From NCBI RefSeq assembly GCF_000787395.1, contig NZ_JRAA01000001.1:186001-250000 (forward strand): 64,000 bases of DNA, given 5' to 3'. The notes beneath the pieces were generated by a model. It was not told the DNA's origin and ran no database searches. It saw only the letters and a program-made list of their open reading frames with translations. Every line of letters begins with the position of its first letter. The stretch's first letter is position 1. This document shows positions 8,985 through 17,833 of this stretch, in pieces. Source of the stretch: Solemya velum gill symbiont (lineage in GTDB: Bacteria; Pseudomonadota; Gammaproteobacteria; Chromatiales; Chromatiaceae). Position numbers and translations under genes: made by a program.

Positions 8985-9809
8985 ATGCGCAGGTTTGTTC
9001 TTTTTGCCATTGTCTCTCTCTTTGCAGCGCTTCTCTTTTTTGCCTGGACCACCTGGCAACAGGCGCAGGCCTTCGAACGTGAAACCGAGACGATCATTAC
9101 CCGCTTGAGTGCCGAATCACAGGTGGAGCAGGGTAAAAATCAGTTGCTGGAGTTACTCTCCTTCGGCTATTACGACAACTACTCAAAACATCTCGAAGAG
9201 CTCAACCAGCACAAGGAGCTGCAGTCGGCCTATGCCAAGTCGGTTGAAATCATGACCTGGCTGTTTGGCGGCACTGCCTTGCTGTTGCTACTGCTTGCAT
9301 GGTTTACGCGTTCAGACCTGGGTGACGTTGCTTATGCCATGTTGGGTATCGCATTTATCTCTCTGCTGGTCGGGCTCGCAACACCCATTCTCTCGATCGA
9401 GGCAAGCAAGGACCTGCCGGTACTGGGTGAGACCTTGCTGCAGTACCAGTCGAAGGGCGTCCTCTCTACGCTCGATGCCCTCTACGACAACGGCTACTGG
9501 TGGCTGGCCCTGGTACTGCTGATATTCAGCGTGGTATTGCCCATGATGAAAACAGCTGTCGGCGGGCTGACTTTCTTCAGCCGTACCAGCCCGCTTCTGG
9601 AGAAGTGGTTTCACATCAGCCACCATCTTGGCAAGTGGTCGATGGCTGATGTCTTCGTGGTTGCAATCCTGGTGGCATTCTTTGCCAATAGTGGAGCGGA
9701 CAGCCTGACACATGCAGAAGTTCGTCCCGGATTATGGTTTTTTCTCGGCTATGTATTATTGTCGATGCTGGCATTCCAGCTTCTTGGCAGGGAGTTGAAA
9801 CGGGAGTGA
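8985..9809 (+). CDS. PqiA-like integral membrane protein
   Basis: About 274 residues from the ATG at 8985, which has an AGGA box 8 bases upstream. A GTG at 8937 would add 16 residues with a poorer ribosome site. There is one N-terminal membrane segment, a charged periplasmic loop (about 25-95), then several membrane segments. The stretch VLPMMKT and the later HLGKWSMADVFVVAILVAFF resemble the core of paraquat-inducible protein A, a membrane partner of MCE-domain lipid transport proteins. No MCE gene lies nearby, so a lipid transport role is only suggested. Confidence 0.65.
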   Translation: MRRFVLFAIVSLFAALLFFAWTTWQQAQAFERETETIITRLSAESQVEQGKNQLLELLSFGYYDNYSKHLEELNQHKELQSAYAKSVEIMTWLFGGTALLLLLLAWFTRSDLGDVAYAMLGIAFISLLVGLATPILSIEASKDLPVLGETLLQYQSKGVLSTLDALYDNGYWWLALVLLIFSVVLPMMKTAVGGLTFFSRTSPLLEKWFHISHHLGKWSMADVFVVAILVAFFANSGADSLTHAEVRPGLWFFLGYVLLSMLAFQLLGRELKRE

Positions 9810-9859
9810 TTTGCACAGGTGGTCACAGACATGTCGCAAATCCCGTTTATACTTGAATT

Positions 9860-10372
9860 ATGAATAATACGAATCTTCAGCTGATTCTGTTTCGCCATGC
9901 GAAGTCTGACTGGGCATCCGGCGCTGCAGATGACTTTCATCGTCCGCTTGCTGCGAAAGGCAAGAAAGCAGCCAAGCATATGGGCAAACTGCTTGCAACC
10001 ATGGGGCAGGCGCCGGATTTCATTCTTACATCGTCGGCAGTACGTACACACGAGACACAACGCCTCGCATCTGTCAGTGGGCACTGGGGCGCACCGATCG
10101 GTGTCACTGATGACCTCTACGAAACAAGTCCTGCTGCTGTGCTTGAGATTATCCGGCAGATGCCAGATCAGTACCGGCGCGTGATGCTTGTTGGACATGA
10201 GCCCTGTTGGTCAGAGTTAACGAGTTTGCTAATCGGGGGAGGAGAGGTGCGTTTTCCCACGGCAGCGATGGTGCGTATCGATTTTGATGCCAGGCACTGG
10301 TCGCAAATTTCACAGGGAAGCGGCGAACTCAACTGGTTTTTACCACCAAAGCACCTCAAGAATTGCTGCTGA
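9860..10372 (+). CDS. Histidine phosphatase family protein (SixA-like)
   Basis: A 170-residue protein of the phosphohistidine phosphatase SixA group. The catalytic RHAKSDW (Arg12, His13) and the second catalytic His in VGHEP are present, as is TSSAVRTHETQ. E. coli SixA acts on phosphohistidine in the nitrogen phosphotransferase pathway; the substrate here is not known. Length is close to SixA (161). It precedes hisB by 54 bases on the same strand but has no evident link to histidine synthesis. Confidence 0.85.
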   Translation: MNNTNLQLILFRHAKSDWASGAADDFHRPLAAKGKKAAKHMGKLLATMGQAPDFILTSSAVRTHETQRLASVSGHWGAPIGVTDDLYETSPAAVLEIIRQMPDQYRRVMLVGHEPCWSELTSLLIGGGEVRFPTAAMVRIDFDARHWSQISQGSGELNWFLPPKHLKNCC

Positions 10373-10426
10373 ACAGCAAAATCTGCGTTAGAATATTTCT
10401 TTTGATGAATTGAAGATCCCGAAACG

Positions 10427-11017
10427 ATGGCGCGAACAGCGGAAATCGAACGCAACACGCTGGAAACACAAATCCGTGTTGCAATTAATCTTGATGGCAG
10501 TGGCAAGGCATCCTTTGATACAGGCGTGCCTTTCCTCGAGCACATGCTCGACCAGGTAGCGCGTCATGGGCTGGTTGATCTTGAGATCACCGCAAAGGGT
10601 GACAATCACATCGATGATCACCACACAGTCGAGGATATCGGTATTAGCCTCGGCCAGGCATTCGCACAGGCGATCGGCGACAAGAAAGGCATCAACCGAT
10701 ACGGCCACGCGTACGTACCTCTCGATGAGGCTTTGTCACGCGTTGTAATCGATTTTTCCGGTCGTCCCGGCCTGGAGTTTAATGTCGATTTCAGCCGTGC
10801 GCGCATAGGTGAATTTGATGTTGACCTCTTCATGGAGTTTTTCCAGGGCTTCGTTAATCATGCCGACGTCACGCTGCACATCGATAACCTGCGTGGACGC
10901 AATGCACACCATGTTGCCGAAACAGTATTCAAGGCATTCGGCCGGGCCATGCGTATGGCGCTGGAGGCTGATTCACGCATGGCGGGTGTCATGCCGTCAA
11001 CAAAAGGCTCACTCTAG
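10427..11017 (+). CDS. hisB: Imidazoleglycerol-phosphate dehydratase
   Basis: A 196-residue monofunctional dehydratase, the usual form outside the bifunctional enteric HisB. It converts imidazoleglycerol phosphate to imidazole acetol phosphate. The manganese-binding signatures [21 protein letters not shown] and [10 protein letters not shown] are present. It leads the hisB-hisH-hisA group, with hisH 9 bases downstream. Confidence 0.98.
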   Translation: MARTAEIERNTLETQIRVAINLDGSGKASFDTGVPFLEHMLDQVARHGLVDLEITAKGDNHIDDHHTVEDIGISLGQAFAQAIGDKKGINRYGHAYVPLDEALSRVVIDFSGRPGLEFNVDFSRARIGEFDVDLFMEFFQGFVNHADVTLHIDNLRGRNAHHVAETVFKAFGRAMRMALEADSRMAGVMPSTKGSL

Positions 11018-11026
11018 GTCCTGAAG

Positions 11027-11665
11027 ATGGAGACAATCGCTGTTGTTGATTACAACCTTGGCAACCTCCATTCGGTTTCCAAGGCAGTAGAACATGTTGC
11101 GCCGGACGCCCGTGTGTTGGTGACAGATGATCATGCCCAGATTGCACAGGCTGACAGGGTAGTTTTCCCGGGGCAGGGAGCTGCACGCGACTGTATGAAA
11201 GCGATCAGTGATCATCACGTCGAGGCAGCTGTACGCGAGGCCGCCGAGGTTAAACCATTTCTCGGTATTTGCATGGGCCTGCAGGTTCTCATGGAGTACA
11301 GCGATGAGAATGGGGGTACGCCTCTTCTTGACCTGTTTCCCGGCCAGGTCCGTCATTTCGCACGCGGCCGTGTCGATGATAATGGAGTGCCACTCAAAAT
11401 CCCTCACATGGGATGGAGCCAGGTCAATCAAGCCATTGATCATCCGATGTGGCAGGGTATTGACGACCAGAGCCGATTCTATTTCGTCCACAGCTACTAT
11501 ATTGTGCCGGATGACAAGTCGATTGTTGCTGCAACCACGGATTACATTGACCCTTTCGCTTGCGCTATTGCATCGGATAATCTCTTTGCCGTGCAGTTTC
11601 ATCCGGAGAAGAGTGCTGATGCAGGTCTGCAGTTACTGAAAAATTTCGTTAACTGGAAACCTTAA
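11027..11665 (+). CDS. hisH: Imidazole glycerol phosphate synthase, glutaminase subunit
   Basis: A 212-residue class I glutamine amidotransferase that supplies ammonia to HisF. The nucleophile cysteine sits in GICMGLQ, and the His-Glu pair in FHPEKS completes the triad. Its partner hisF lies about 1.8 kb downstream, separated from it by hisA and an inserted cytochrome gene on the other strand. Confidence 0.98.
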   Translation: METIAVVDYNLGNLHSVSKAVEHVAPDARVLVTDDHAQIAQADRVVFPGQGAARDCMKAISDHHVEAAVREAAEVKPFLGICMGLQVLMEYSDENGGTPLLDLFPGQVRHFARGRVDDNGVPLKIPHMGWSQVNQAIDHPMWQGIDDQSRFYFVHSYYIVPDDKSIVAATTDYIDPFACAIASDNLFAVQFHPEKSADAGLQLLKNFVNWKP

Positions 11666-11697
11666 GGTTTCCAATATATTCAAGACAGGTATTTCCC

Positions 11698-12426
11698 ATG
11701 CTGATGATTCCAGCCATCGACCTCAAAGATGGAAAGTGTGTCCGCCTGCGCCAGGGGCGCATGGAAGATGACACTGTGTTTTCCGATAATCCCGTTGACA
11801 TGGCAGCACGCTGGGTGAATGAAGGCGCACGACGTCTACACCTGGTTGATCTCAATGGTGCATTCGAAGGTAAACCGGTTAATGGTGATGTCGTGCGTGC
11901 GATTGCTGACAGGTGGCCGCAATTACCGTTACAGGTGGGTGGTGGTATTCGTGATGCCGAAACCATTGCAGCCTATATCGATGCGGGCGTTGATTACTGC
12001 ATTATCGGAACAAAAGCGGTACGTGAACCCGAATTTGTTGATGAAGTCTGCAAACAGTTTCCCGGGAACATTATTGTCGGCATTGATGCAAAAGATGGCA
12101 TGGTTGCAGTTGAGGGCTGGGCCGAAGTGTCCGATGTGTCGGCAATCGACTTGGCAAAACGTTTCGAGAGTGCCGGCGTCAGCGCTATTGTCTATACGGA
12201 TATCAGCCGTGACGGTATGATGCAGGGAGTCAATCATGAGGCCACTGCCGAGCTTGCAAGGGCAATTTCTATTCCTGTTATCGCCTCTGGCGGCATTACT
12301 GATATCTCGGATATCTCAAGACTCATGCAGGTTGAGGATAGTGGCATTATGGGTGCTATTACCGGCCGTGCCATCTACGAGGGAACGCTTGATCTTGCAG
12401 AAGCGCAGCACCTGGCTGACTCCTGA
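11698..12426 (+). CDS. hisA: Phosphoribosylformimino-5-aminoimidazole carboxamide ribotide isomerase
   Basis: A 242-residue half-barrel-duplicated TIM barrel that performs the Amadori rearrangement in histidine synthesis. The N-terminal catalytic Asp in [13 protein letters not shown], the phosphate loops GGGIRD and ASGGITD, and the second catalytic Asp in YTDISRDGM are all present. Normally hisF follows directly; here a repeat and an opposing gene intervene. Confidence 0.98.
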   Translation: MLMIPAIDLKDGKCVRLRQGRMEDDTVFSDNPVDMAARWVNEGARRLHLVDLNGAFEGKPVNGDVVRAIADRWPQLPLQVGGGIRDAETIAAYIDAGVDYCIIGTKAVREPEFVDEVCKQFPGNIIVGIDAKDGMVAVEGWAEVSDVSAIDLAKRFESAGVSAIVYTDISRDGMMQGVNHEATAELARAISIPVIASGGITDISDISRLMQVEDSGIMGAITGRAIYEGTLDLAEAQHLADS

Positions 12427-12500
12427 CCGGATAGTATTCTCCGGCTTCGATAATTTCATGTCACCGGCCCAATTATTTCGTCACATCGGGCTTGTTAAAT

Positions 12501-12577
12501 TCGTCACCCCGGGCTTGACCCGGGGGGCATCCAGAACAGTGCACTAACTCCCAGGTATCGGCTCAGGACCGACATGA
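12501..12577. repeat. Dispersed palindromic repeat, family A, copy 1
   Basis: The left arm TCGTCACCCCGGGCTTGACC and a degenerate right arm (GGCTCAGGACCGACATGA) match copies at 37148-37227 and 54142-54221. It lies between hisA and the convergent cytochrome gene. A partial extra left arm (TCGTCACATCGGGCTTG) is visible just upstream at about 12478-12494, as if the end were duplicated. Confidence 0.8.
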
Positions 12578-12583
12578 GTTGGT

Positions 12584-13246
12584 TTATTTCTTCTTTTCCC
12601 TGCCAATCTCGCTGATTGAGATGTTAGGAACGGGGTCGATGGCAGGGCTGCTTTCACCCTCACCCGGCACAAAAAACTTGTGACCGTTAATCATGGCGGA
12701 TATTTCCGCACTGTTCCCTTTCAGGTCATGCAAAACGACCGCAAGGATATGCAGCAACATGATGGTGAAGAGAATGTCGGCCAGGATGCCGTGCAGGGAA
12801 GGGAGGTAGATCCCTGCAAGAATCGGCATATTGCCCTGTACAAATCCACTCACGGCCTGCAACAGCAGCAGGGCGATGATAAAGATATAGATAGGCGCCC
12901 AAAGCGGGTTGTGTGCGTACCAGCGTGGAAGCGGCATGCGTCCGAACGAGAGATAGAAGCGCAGCATCTCGCCAATCTTTTGCCACTGGGGGTCTGGTGT
13001 TAATGCCTTCAGACTGGCATTCCCCTTGTCAGTAAACAGCAGCAGGATACGCAGCAATAGACCGAGCGTGAAGACAGGTGCAAGCAACAGGTGTATATCA
13101 ATCGTGGCATCCGCGATGATGGGCGCCTTGTCGATCAGCCATCCGCTAGCGAAAAGGGCCAGCCCGGACAATGCGATTACCCAGTGGGCGACTCGCTGCC
13201 ATTTGCTCCAGATCAGGATGCGTTGAATTCCGGTTGCACTTGCCAA
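12584..13246 (-). CDS. Cytochrome b561 / Ni,Fe-hydrogenase-type cytochrome b
   Basis: A 220-residue membrane protein with four to five hydrophobic segments. Candidate heme-ligand histidines lie in QRVAHW, DIHLLL, SLHGI and LLHILAVVLHD, as in the prokaryotic cytochrome b561 family. Such proteins pass electrons between quinones and periplasmic carriers such as c-type cytochromes. The likely start is TTG at 13246, with an AGGA box 9 bases upstream; no in-frame ATG gives the full first helix. It runs opposite to the his genes and splits hisA from hisF. The polar C terminus ends in a lysine cluster. Confidence 0.8.
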   Translation of the reverse strand: MASATGIQRILIWSKWQRVAHWVIALSGLALFASGWLIDKAPIIADATIDIHLLLAPVFTLGLLLRILLLFTDKGNASLKALTPDPQWQKIGEMLRFYLSFGRMPLPRWYAHNPLWAPIYIFIIALLLLQAVSGFVQGNMPILAGIYLPSLHGILADILFTIMLLHILAVVLHDLKGNSAEISAMINGHKFFVPGEGESSPAIDPVPNISISEIGREKKK

Positions 13247-13428
13247 GTGTGATATTCCTGCAGTGGTTCATAAAGGCGTATTGTACCGTCTGTTGCATCG
13301 CAATGAGGCAAGATATCTCAATCTGAATTGCCGCCATTCATGACTTTTTACAGATTCTTGCTTACGTATTCCCTTGCAGCGCGAAAATGTTAAACTGCCT
13401 TTCTGTTATTGATATGAAGTGAATTCCA

Positions 13429-14202
13429 ATGGGACTCGCCAAACGTATAATTCCCTGTCTTGATGTTGATGCCGGCCGCGTGGTCAAGGGCGTCAAGTTT
13501 GTTGATATCCGTGATGCCGGAGATCCGGTTGAGGTTGCGCGCCGTTATAACGAAGAGGGTGCGGATGAGATTACCTTTCTCGATATTACAGCCAGTTCCG
13601 ATGAGCGCGAAACAATCGTGCACGTGGTTGAGGAGGTTGCCGGCGAGGTCTTTATACCGCTGACCGTTGGTGGCGGTATTCGCGAGGTGGCCGATGTACG
13701 CCGTATGCTCAAGGCAGGTGCCGATAAGGTTGCAATTAACACTGCCGCAGTATTCAACCCGGAGTTTGTCAAAGAGGCAGCCGACAGTTTTGGATCGCAG
13801 GCAATTGTTGTCGCGATCGATGCAAAGAGGGTGTCAGGTGAGGGTGAGCCCAGTCGCTGGGAGATTTTTACCCATGGCGGGCGTAAACCGACCGGTATCG
13901 ATGCAATTGAGTGGTCGCAGAAGATGGCCGATCTTGGTGCCGGTGAAATATTACTCACGAGCATGGACCGTGATGGCACTAAAATCGGATTTGATAATGA
14001 GCTGACACGTGCTGTTGCAGAGGCGGTGCCGATTCCCGTGATCGCCTCCGGCGGTGTCGGTGATCTCGACCACCTGGTTGATGGTATTAAACTCGGTGGT
14101 GCTGACGCAGTACTGGCGGCATCGATTTTCCATTTTGCAGAGTACTCGATTGGCGAGGCGAAGCAACACATGGCAGATGCCGGTGTCGAGGTGAGGCTAT
14201 GA
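13429..14202 (+). CDS. hisF: Imidazole glycerol phosphate synthase, cyclase subunit
   Basis: A 257-residue TIM barrel that closes the imidazole ring with ammonia from HisH. The catalytic aspartates appear in [12 protein letters not shown] and VAIDAKR, and the phosphate loops in GGGIREV and ASGGVGD. The stop overlaps the hisE start by four bases. A candidate promoter must lie in the 182-base gap after the inserted cytochrome gene. Confidence 0.98.
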   Translation: MGLAKRIIPCLDVDAGRVVKGVKFVDIRDAGDPVEVARRYNEEGADEITFLDITASSDERETIVHVVEEVAGEVFIPLTVGGGIREVADVRRMLKAGADKVAINTAAVFNPEFVKEAADSFGSQAIVVAIDAKRVSGEGEPSRWEIFTHGGRKPTGIDAIEWSQKMADLGAGEILLTSMDRDGTKIGFDNELTRAVAEAVPIPVIASGGVGDLDHLVDGIKLGGADAVLAASIFHFAEYSIGEAKQHMADAGVEVRL

Positions 14203-14516
14203 GTGATGTTCTGAAACAGCTCGAGGCGGTCCTTGAGGAGCGCAAGAATGCCGATCCCGACAGCTCATATGTCGCTTCCCTGCATTCCAAGGGACTCGAA
14301 ACAATTCTCAAGAAAGTCGGCGAAGAAGCGACTGAGACAGTTATTGCCGCTGTCGGTGGTGATGACGGGCAGATTGTCTATGAGACAGCAGATCTCTGGT
14401 TTCATACCATGGTAATGTTGTCACACAAGGGAATCAGCCACGAAGCTGTACTATCGGAACTGGAGCGTCGCTTCGGACTTTCCGGAATCGAAGAAAAAGC
14501 GTCCCGAAAGGGGTAA
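14199..14516 (+). CDS. hisE: Phosphoribosyl-ATP pyrophosphatase
   Basis: A 105-residue all-alpha NTP pyrophosphatase that removes pyrophosphate from phosphoribosyl-ATP. The motif KKVGEEATE with the metal-binding acidic residues and the [13 protein letters not shown] helix are typical. It is a stand-alone HisE rather than the HisIE fusion. hisI, which often precedes it, is not present in this window. Confidence 0.96.
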   Translation: MSDVLKQLEAVLEERKNADPDSSYVASLHSKGLETILKKVGEEATETVIAAVGGDDGQIVYETADLWFHTMVMLSHKGISHEAVLSELERRFGLSGIEEKASRKG

Positions 14517-14595
14517 TCAAGCAACTATTTTGTAGAATCTTGCGGTATTATTGACGCAAGTTTAAAAGGCCTGTGGCCATTGAGAGGATGAAATT

Positions 14596-14829
14596 ATGGG
14601 TTTTGGTGGAATCAGTATCTGGCAGCTGTTGATTGTATTGGCAATTGTTCTTCTTATTTTCGGAACAAAGCGCCTCAAGAACATGGGATCTGATGTTGGT
14701 GGAGCCGTTAAAGGCTTCAAAAAAGCGATGAAAGACGGCGAAGCTGCTGCGAACCCGGAAAAGCTGGAAAAAGCCGATGAAGAGTCAGTCATCGAGGGTG
14801 AAGCAACCAAAGAAAAAGAAAAGTCCTGA
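14596..14829 (+). CDS. tatA: Twin-arginine translocase subunit TatA
   Basis: A 77-residue protein with one N-terminal membrane helix (about 3-21), a hinge [10 protein letters not shown], an amphipathic helix and a charged tail. TatA forms the size-adjustable pore for folded proteins carrying twin-arginine signals. A GAGGATGA ribosome site precedes the ATG. It is the first gene of tatABC and follows hisE, an order common in gammaproteobacteria such as Pseudomonas. Confidence 0.97.
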   Translation: MGFGGISIWQLLIVLAIVLLIFGTKRLKNMGSDVGGAVKGFKKAMKDGEAAANPEKLEKADEESVIEGEATKEKEKS

Positions 14830-14845
14830 ACAGGGCTGACTGACC

Positions 14846-15154
14846 ATGTTTGATGTCGGTTTCTGGGAGCTGTTGATCATCGGTATTGTTGCCTTGCTCG
14901 TTATCGGGCCTGAGCGACTGCCTGGTGTGGCACGCACCGTTGGCGCCTGGACAGGGCGGGCCAAACGCTTTGTTTCGTCGGTCAAGTCTGATATCGACCA
15001 GGAGTTACGTGCAGACGAACTCAAGAGAATTCTCAAGGATCAGGAGGAGAGTTCCTCGCTGCATGAGATCATTGAAGATACAAAAAGCGATCTTGACGAG
15101 ATACGCAAAGAGACAGAATCCGCGGTGAAAACCGGCAGTGATTCGCTCAAGTAA
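14846..15154 (+). CDS. tatB: Twin-arginine translocase subunit TatB
   Basis: A 102-residue protein starting [13 protein letters not shown], with the conserved membrane helix containing an acidic residue (Glu8) and the VIGPERLP hinge, then an amphipathic and charged tail. TatB pairs with TatC to recognise twin-arginine signal peptides. It is somewhat shorter than E. coli TatB (171). tatC follows after 21 bases. Confidence 0.96.
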   Translation: MFDVGFWELLIIGIVALLVIGPERLPGVARTVGAWTGRAKRFVSSVKSDIDQELRADELKRILKDQEESSSLHEIIEDTKSDLDEIRKETESAVKTGSDSLK

Positions 15155-15175
15155 TCCCGGGTAAAAATTCAGCCA

Positions 15176-16345
15176 ATGTCCTTGAACGTCGATACAGAAC
15201 AGCCGTTTTTTTCACATCTCTTTGAACTGCGTGATCGCCTGATTCGCATCGTTGTTGTTATCCTGGTCGCGTTCCTGGCACTTTTCTCGTTTGGTAACCA
15301 GATCTATACCATGGTTGCCGAACCGCTCATGCAGCACCTGCCGGAAGGCACCAGTATGATTGCCACCGAGGTTGCATCGCCTTTCCTGACACCGATGAAA
15401 CTCAGCCTGGTGGCTGCGATTTTTCTCACCATTCCCTTCACGCTCTACCAGTTCTGGGCATTTATCGCGCCCGGTCTCTATAAGCATGAACGCAAGATGG
15501 TGATACCGCTGGTTGTCTCCAGCACGCTGCTTTTCTATTTGGGCGTGGCATTCGCCTTTTACGTGGTATTTCCTCTGGTTTTCGCCTTTCTGACCGGCAC
15601 CGCGCCCGAGGGTGTCGCGGTCATGACCGACATGGGTCGTTATCTAGACTTCATTCTGACGCTCTTTTTTGCTTTTGGCCTGGCATTCGAAGTTCCGATC
15701 GCTGTCATTATCCTCATATGGACTGGTGCCACCACGCGCGAGAAGCTTTCTCGCGGTCGTCCCTATGTCATTGTCGGGGCATTTGTTCTTGGCATGCTGC
15801 TAACCCCGCCGGATGTCATATCGCAGACCTTGCTGGCATTGCCGATGTGGGTTCTGTTTGAATTCGGCCTGATTGCCTCCTCTTTCTTTGTACGCAAGAA
15901 GAGAGATGATGAAGAGGAAGAGTCTGATGACGATAATGAACCTGACAGTGAATCGGATGATGTGTCAGACGATGACTCGAGCAGTGATAAAAGTGAGGCA
16001 GATACCAGATATCCGGACGACTATGTAGCGCCGACAGATGAGGAGAAGGAAGCTGAACTCGATCGGCTCGAGTGGGAAGATGAAGATGACTGGGCAGAGG
16101 ACGAGGATGATGAGTCATGGAATGGCCCGGGAGACGATGCAGAATCCCCTGATGCGACCGGAGCAGAGGATGCCGACGCGATTATCAATGACCTTAATGA
16201 GTCACGCCTGAAACGCGTCATGGAACTGCGTCAGCAGGGTGATGTCGCCGAGGCACGCAAGCTGCTCTACGAGGTGCTTGCGAATGGAAATAATGACCAG
16301 ATCATGGTGGCCAGGAATATCCTCGAGCAACTCGATCAGGAGTGA
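15176..16345 (+). CDS. tatC: Twin-arginine translocase subunit TatC with acidic, FimV-like C-terminal extension
   Basis: Residues 1-242 are a complete six-helix TatC (SHLFELRDRL, the Glu of FEVPIA, LTPPDVISQ), the receptor for twin-arginine signals. The protein then continues to 389, whereas TatC is usually about 250. Residues 243-335 are a low-complexity Asp/Glu/Ser tract. Residues 336-389 form a short helical segment (LRQQGDVAEARKLLYEVL) that resembles the conserved C-terminal motif of FimV/TPR proteins. The tail would lie in the cytoplasm. No frameshift is needed to explain it, since the frame is continuous. The function of the extension is unknown. Confidence 0.95.
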   Translation: MSLNVDTEQPFFSHLFELRDRLIRIVVVILVAFLALFSFGNQIYTMVAEPLMQHLPEGTSMIATEVASPFLTPMKLSLVAAIFLTIPFTLYQFWAFIAPGLYKHERKMVIPLVVSSTLLFYLGVAFAFYVVFPLVFAFLTGTAPEGVAVMTDMGRYLDFILTLFFAFGLAFEVPIAVIILIWTGATTREKLSRGRPYVIVGAFVLGMLLTPPDVISQTLLALPMWVLFEFGLIASSFFVRKKRDDEEEESDDDNEPDSESDDVSDDDSSSDKSEADTRYPDDYVAPTDEEKEAELDRLEWEDEDDWAEDEDDESWNGPGDDAESPDATGAEDADAIINDLNESRLKRVMELRQQGDVAEARKLLYEVLANGNNDQIMVARNILEQLDQE

Positions 16346-16471
16346 CGGGAAGATTTGTACGCAAGCTTCTTGACTCTACATGGCCTCAAAGACTGCGTGG
16401 TTGGCACACTCTTTTCATATCTATAAAACCTGCTATAAATAACCAGACGTATCACAATAAAAGGAACCGTT

Positions 16472-16946
16472 ATGAAACAAGTGATTGCTTTTATCATCCT
16501 GTGTATGTTTTCAACTTCGATATATGCCCAGAATTTTGATGCCGATTTCAATCCTGAAATGGTCATTAAGTACCGAGTTGACTTTATGACAGCTGTCAAA
16601 GGTCACAACAATGGCATCAAGGCAGTGGTCAATGGTGCTGTGCCTTTCCCTGATCATCTGTCGATGCATGTCGATGCATGTCGATGCGTTGGAGAAGTTG
16701 TTTGAAAGGATACCTGAGCTGTTTCCGGAAGGGAGCGATTTCGGAGAGACCCATGCCAAAGATGCAATTTGGGATAATCCCGAAAAATTCAGCGATACTG
16801 TCACCAAGGCGCAACAGGCCCTGAGTGATTTCAAGAAGGTTGTCGCTGCCGGGGATATGGCTCAAACCCGTAGCGCATTCAAAGAGTTTGGTAAGAATAG
16901 CTGCGGAAGTTGCCACCGGGCATTCAAGAGAAAACACGATCACTAA
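16472..16946 (+). pseudogene. Cytochrome c' gene disrupted by a 10-base tandem duplication
   Basis: Two frames together encode one cytochrome c'-like protein. The first carries a signal peptide (MKQVIAFIILCMFSTSIYA) and the start of the four-helix bundle. The second carries the rest and the C-terminal heme site CGSCH, typical of cytochrome c'. At 16661-16687 the 10-mer TCGATGCATG occurs twice and begins a third time; one extra copy shifts the frame and leads to a stop at 16705. Removing one 10-mer restores a continuous 154-residue protein. Cytochromes c' bind NO and similar gases in the periplasm. The gene precedes a diheme cytochrome by 20 bases. Confidence 0.85.
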
Positions 16947-16966
16947 TTCTTCCAGGATCCTTGCCC

Positions 16967-17779
16967 ATGTGGGGTAGTCGAATCTGGGTGCTGCTGCTTT
17001 CCTTGTTTCCCTTGACTCTATCCGCACAGTCGATGGCAGATCAGGGGCAGTACCTGCTGCAGTTGGCCAACTGTTACTCCTGTCATACAGATACTGAAAA
17101 TGATGGCCCGGCACTTGCCGGTGGCCGTCGCCTGGAAACAGAATTTGGTATCTTCTGGACGCCCAATATAACCCCGGATTCAGAAACCGGAATTGGTCAC
17201 TGGAGTGATGAGCAATTTATCGCTGCAGTCCGGCATGGGCGTGCACCGGATGGTAGTTACTATTTCCCTGCTTTTCCCTATCCGGCATATCGGAATATGG
17301 AACCTGGGGATATTTTCGCCATCAAGGCATACCTCTTTTCCCAGGCCGGAGTCAGGCAAGAAAACAGGCCCCATGAATTGAACTGGTACGTCAAGCGATG
17401 GCTGATGCCAGTCTGGACCAAGTTAAATGAGCTGCTATCACCGGATCAGGAAGAGCAGGCTGCATCCCGTGGCGCATACCTGGTTGATACACTTGGTCAT
17501 TGCAATGAATGTCATACTCCAAGGAATCGTATCGGAATACTCGACTGGGGTCAGAGACTGCGAGGTAAAAAGGATCTCAGTGCGCCTGATATATCCTGGA
17601 CCGATTCGGGAATAGGGCAGTGGAGTGATGATGAGTTGGTTGACCTGTTCCGATATGGTGCTTTACCTGATGGAGATTATGTCGCTGACCATATGGCTGA
17701 AGTAGTCGAGTATTCCACATCGAAGTGGAGCGAAGATGACCTCAAGGCAGCAATCAGTTACATACGCACAATCCAGTGA
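16967..17779 (+). CDS. Diheme cytochrome c (AdhB/gluconate dehydrogenase cytochrome type)
   Basis: About 270 residues from the ATG at 16967. This start gives a good signal peptide (VLLLSLFPLTLSAQS), unlike the upstream in-frame ATG at 16910, which lies inside the preceding gene. Two heme c sites are visible, CYSCH and CNECH, each in a class I cytochrome domain, with candidate axial-methionine regions such as EPGD and DHMAEV. Domains of this type form the cytochrome subunits of periplasmic alcohol or sugar dehydrogenases, but here it pairs with a cytochrome c' gene, an arrangement also seen elsewhere. It probably transfers electrons in the periplasm. Confidence 0.85.
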   Translation: MWGSRIWVLLLSLFPLTLSAQSMADQGQYLLQLANCYSCHTDTENDGPALAGGRRLETEFGIFWTPNITPDSETGIGHWSDEQFIAAVRHGRAPDGSYYFPAFPYPAYRNMEPGDIFAIKAYLFSQAGVRQENRPHELNWYVKRWLMPVWTKLNELLSPDQEEQAASRGAYLVDTLGHCNECHTPRNRIGILDWGQRLRGKKDLSAPDISWTDSGIGQWSDDELVDLFRYGALPDGDYVADHMAEVVEYSTSKWSEDDLKAAISYIRTIQ

Positions 17780-17833
17780 CACTTTGAATAGGGCTGTCAC
17801 TCTTTCTTCTTCAATAACCTGAACAGGAATACA

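Noticed and set aside
12236-12547. 103-residue plus-strand frame over the end of hisA
   Set aside because: It runs out of frame through hisA and then through a family A repeat; no independent start signal.
13545-14171. 208-residue open frame antisense to hisF
   Set aside because: Ser/Ala/Pro/Ile-rich translation typical of the reverse of a conserved gene; no domain recognised.
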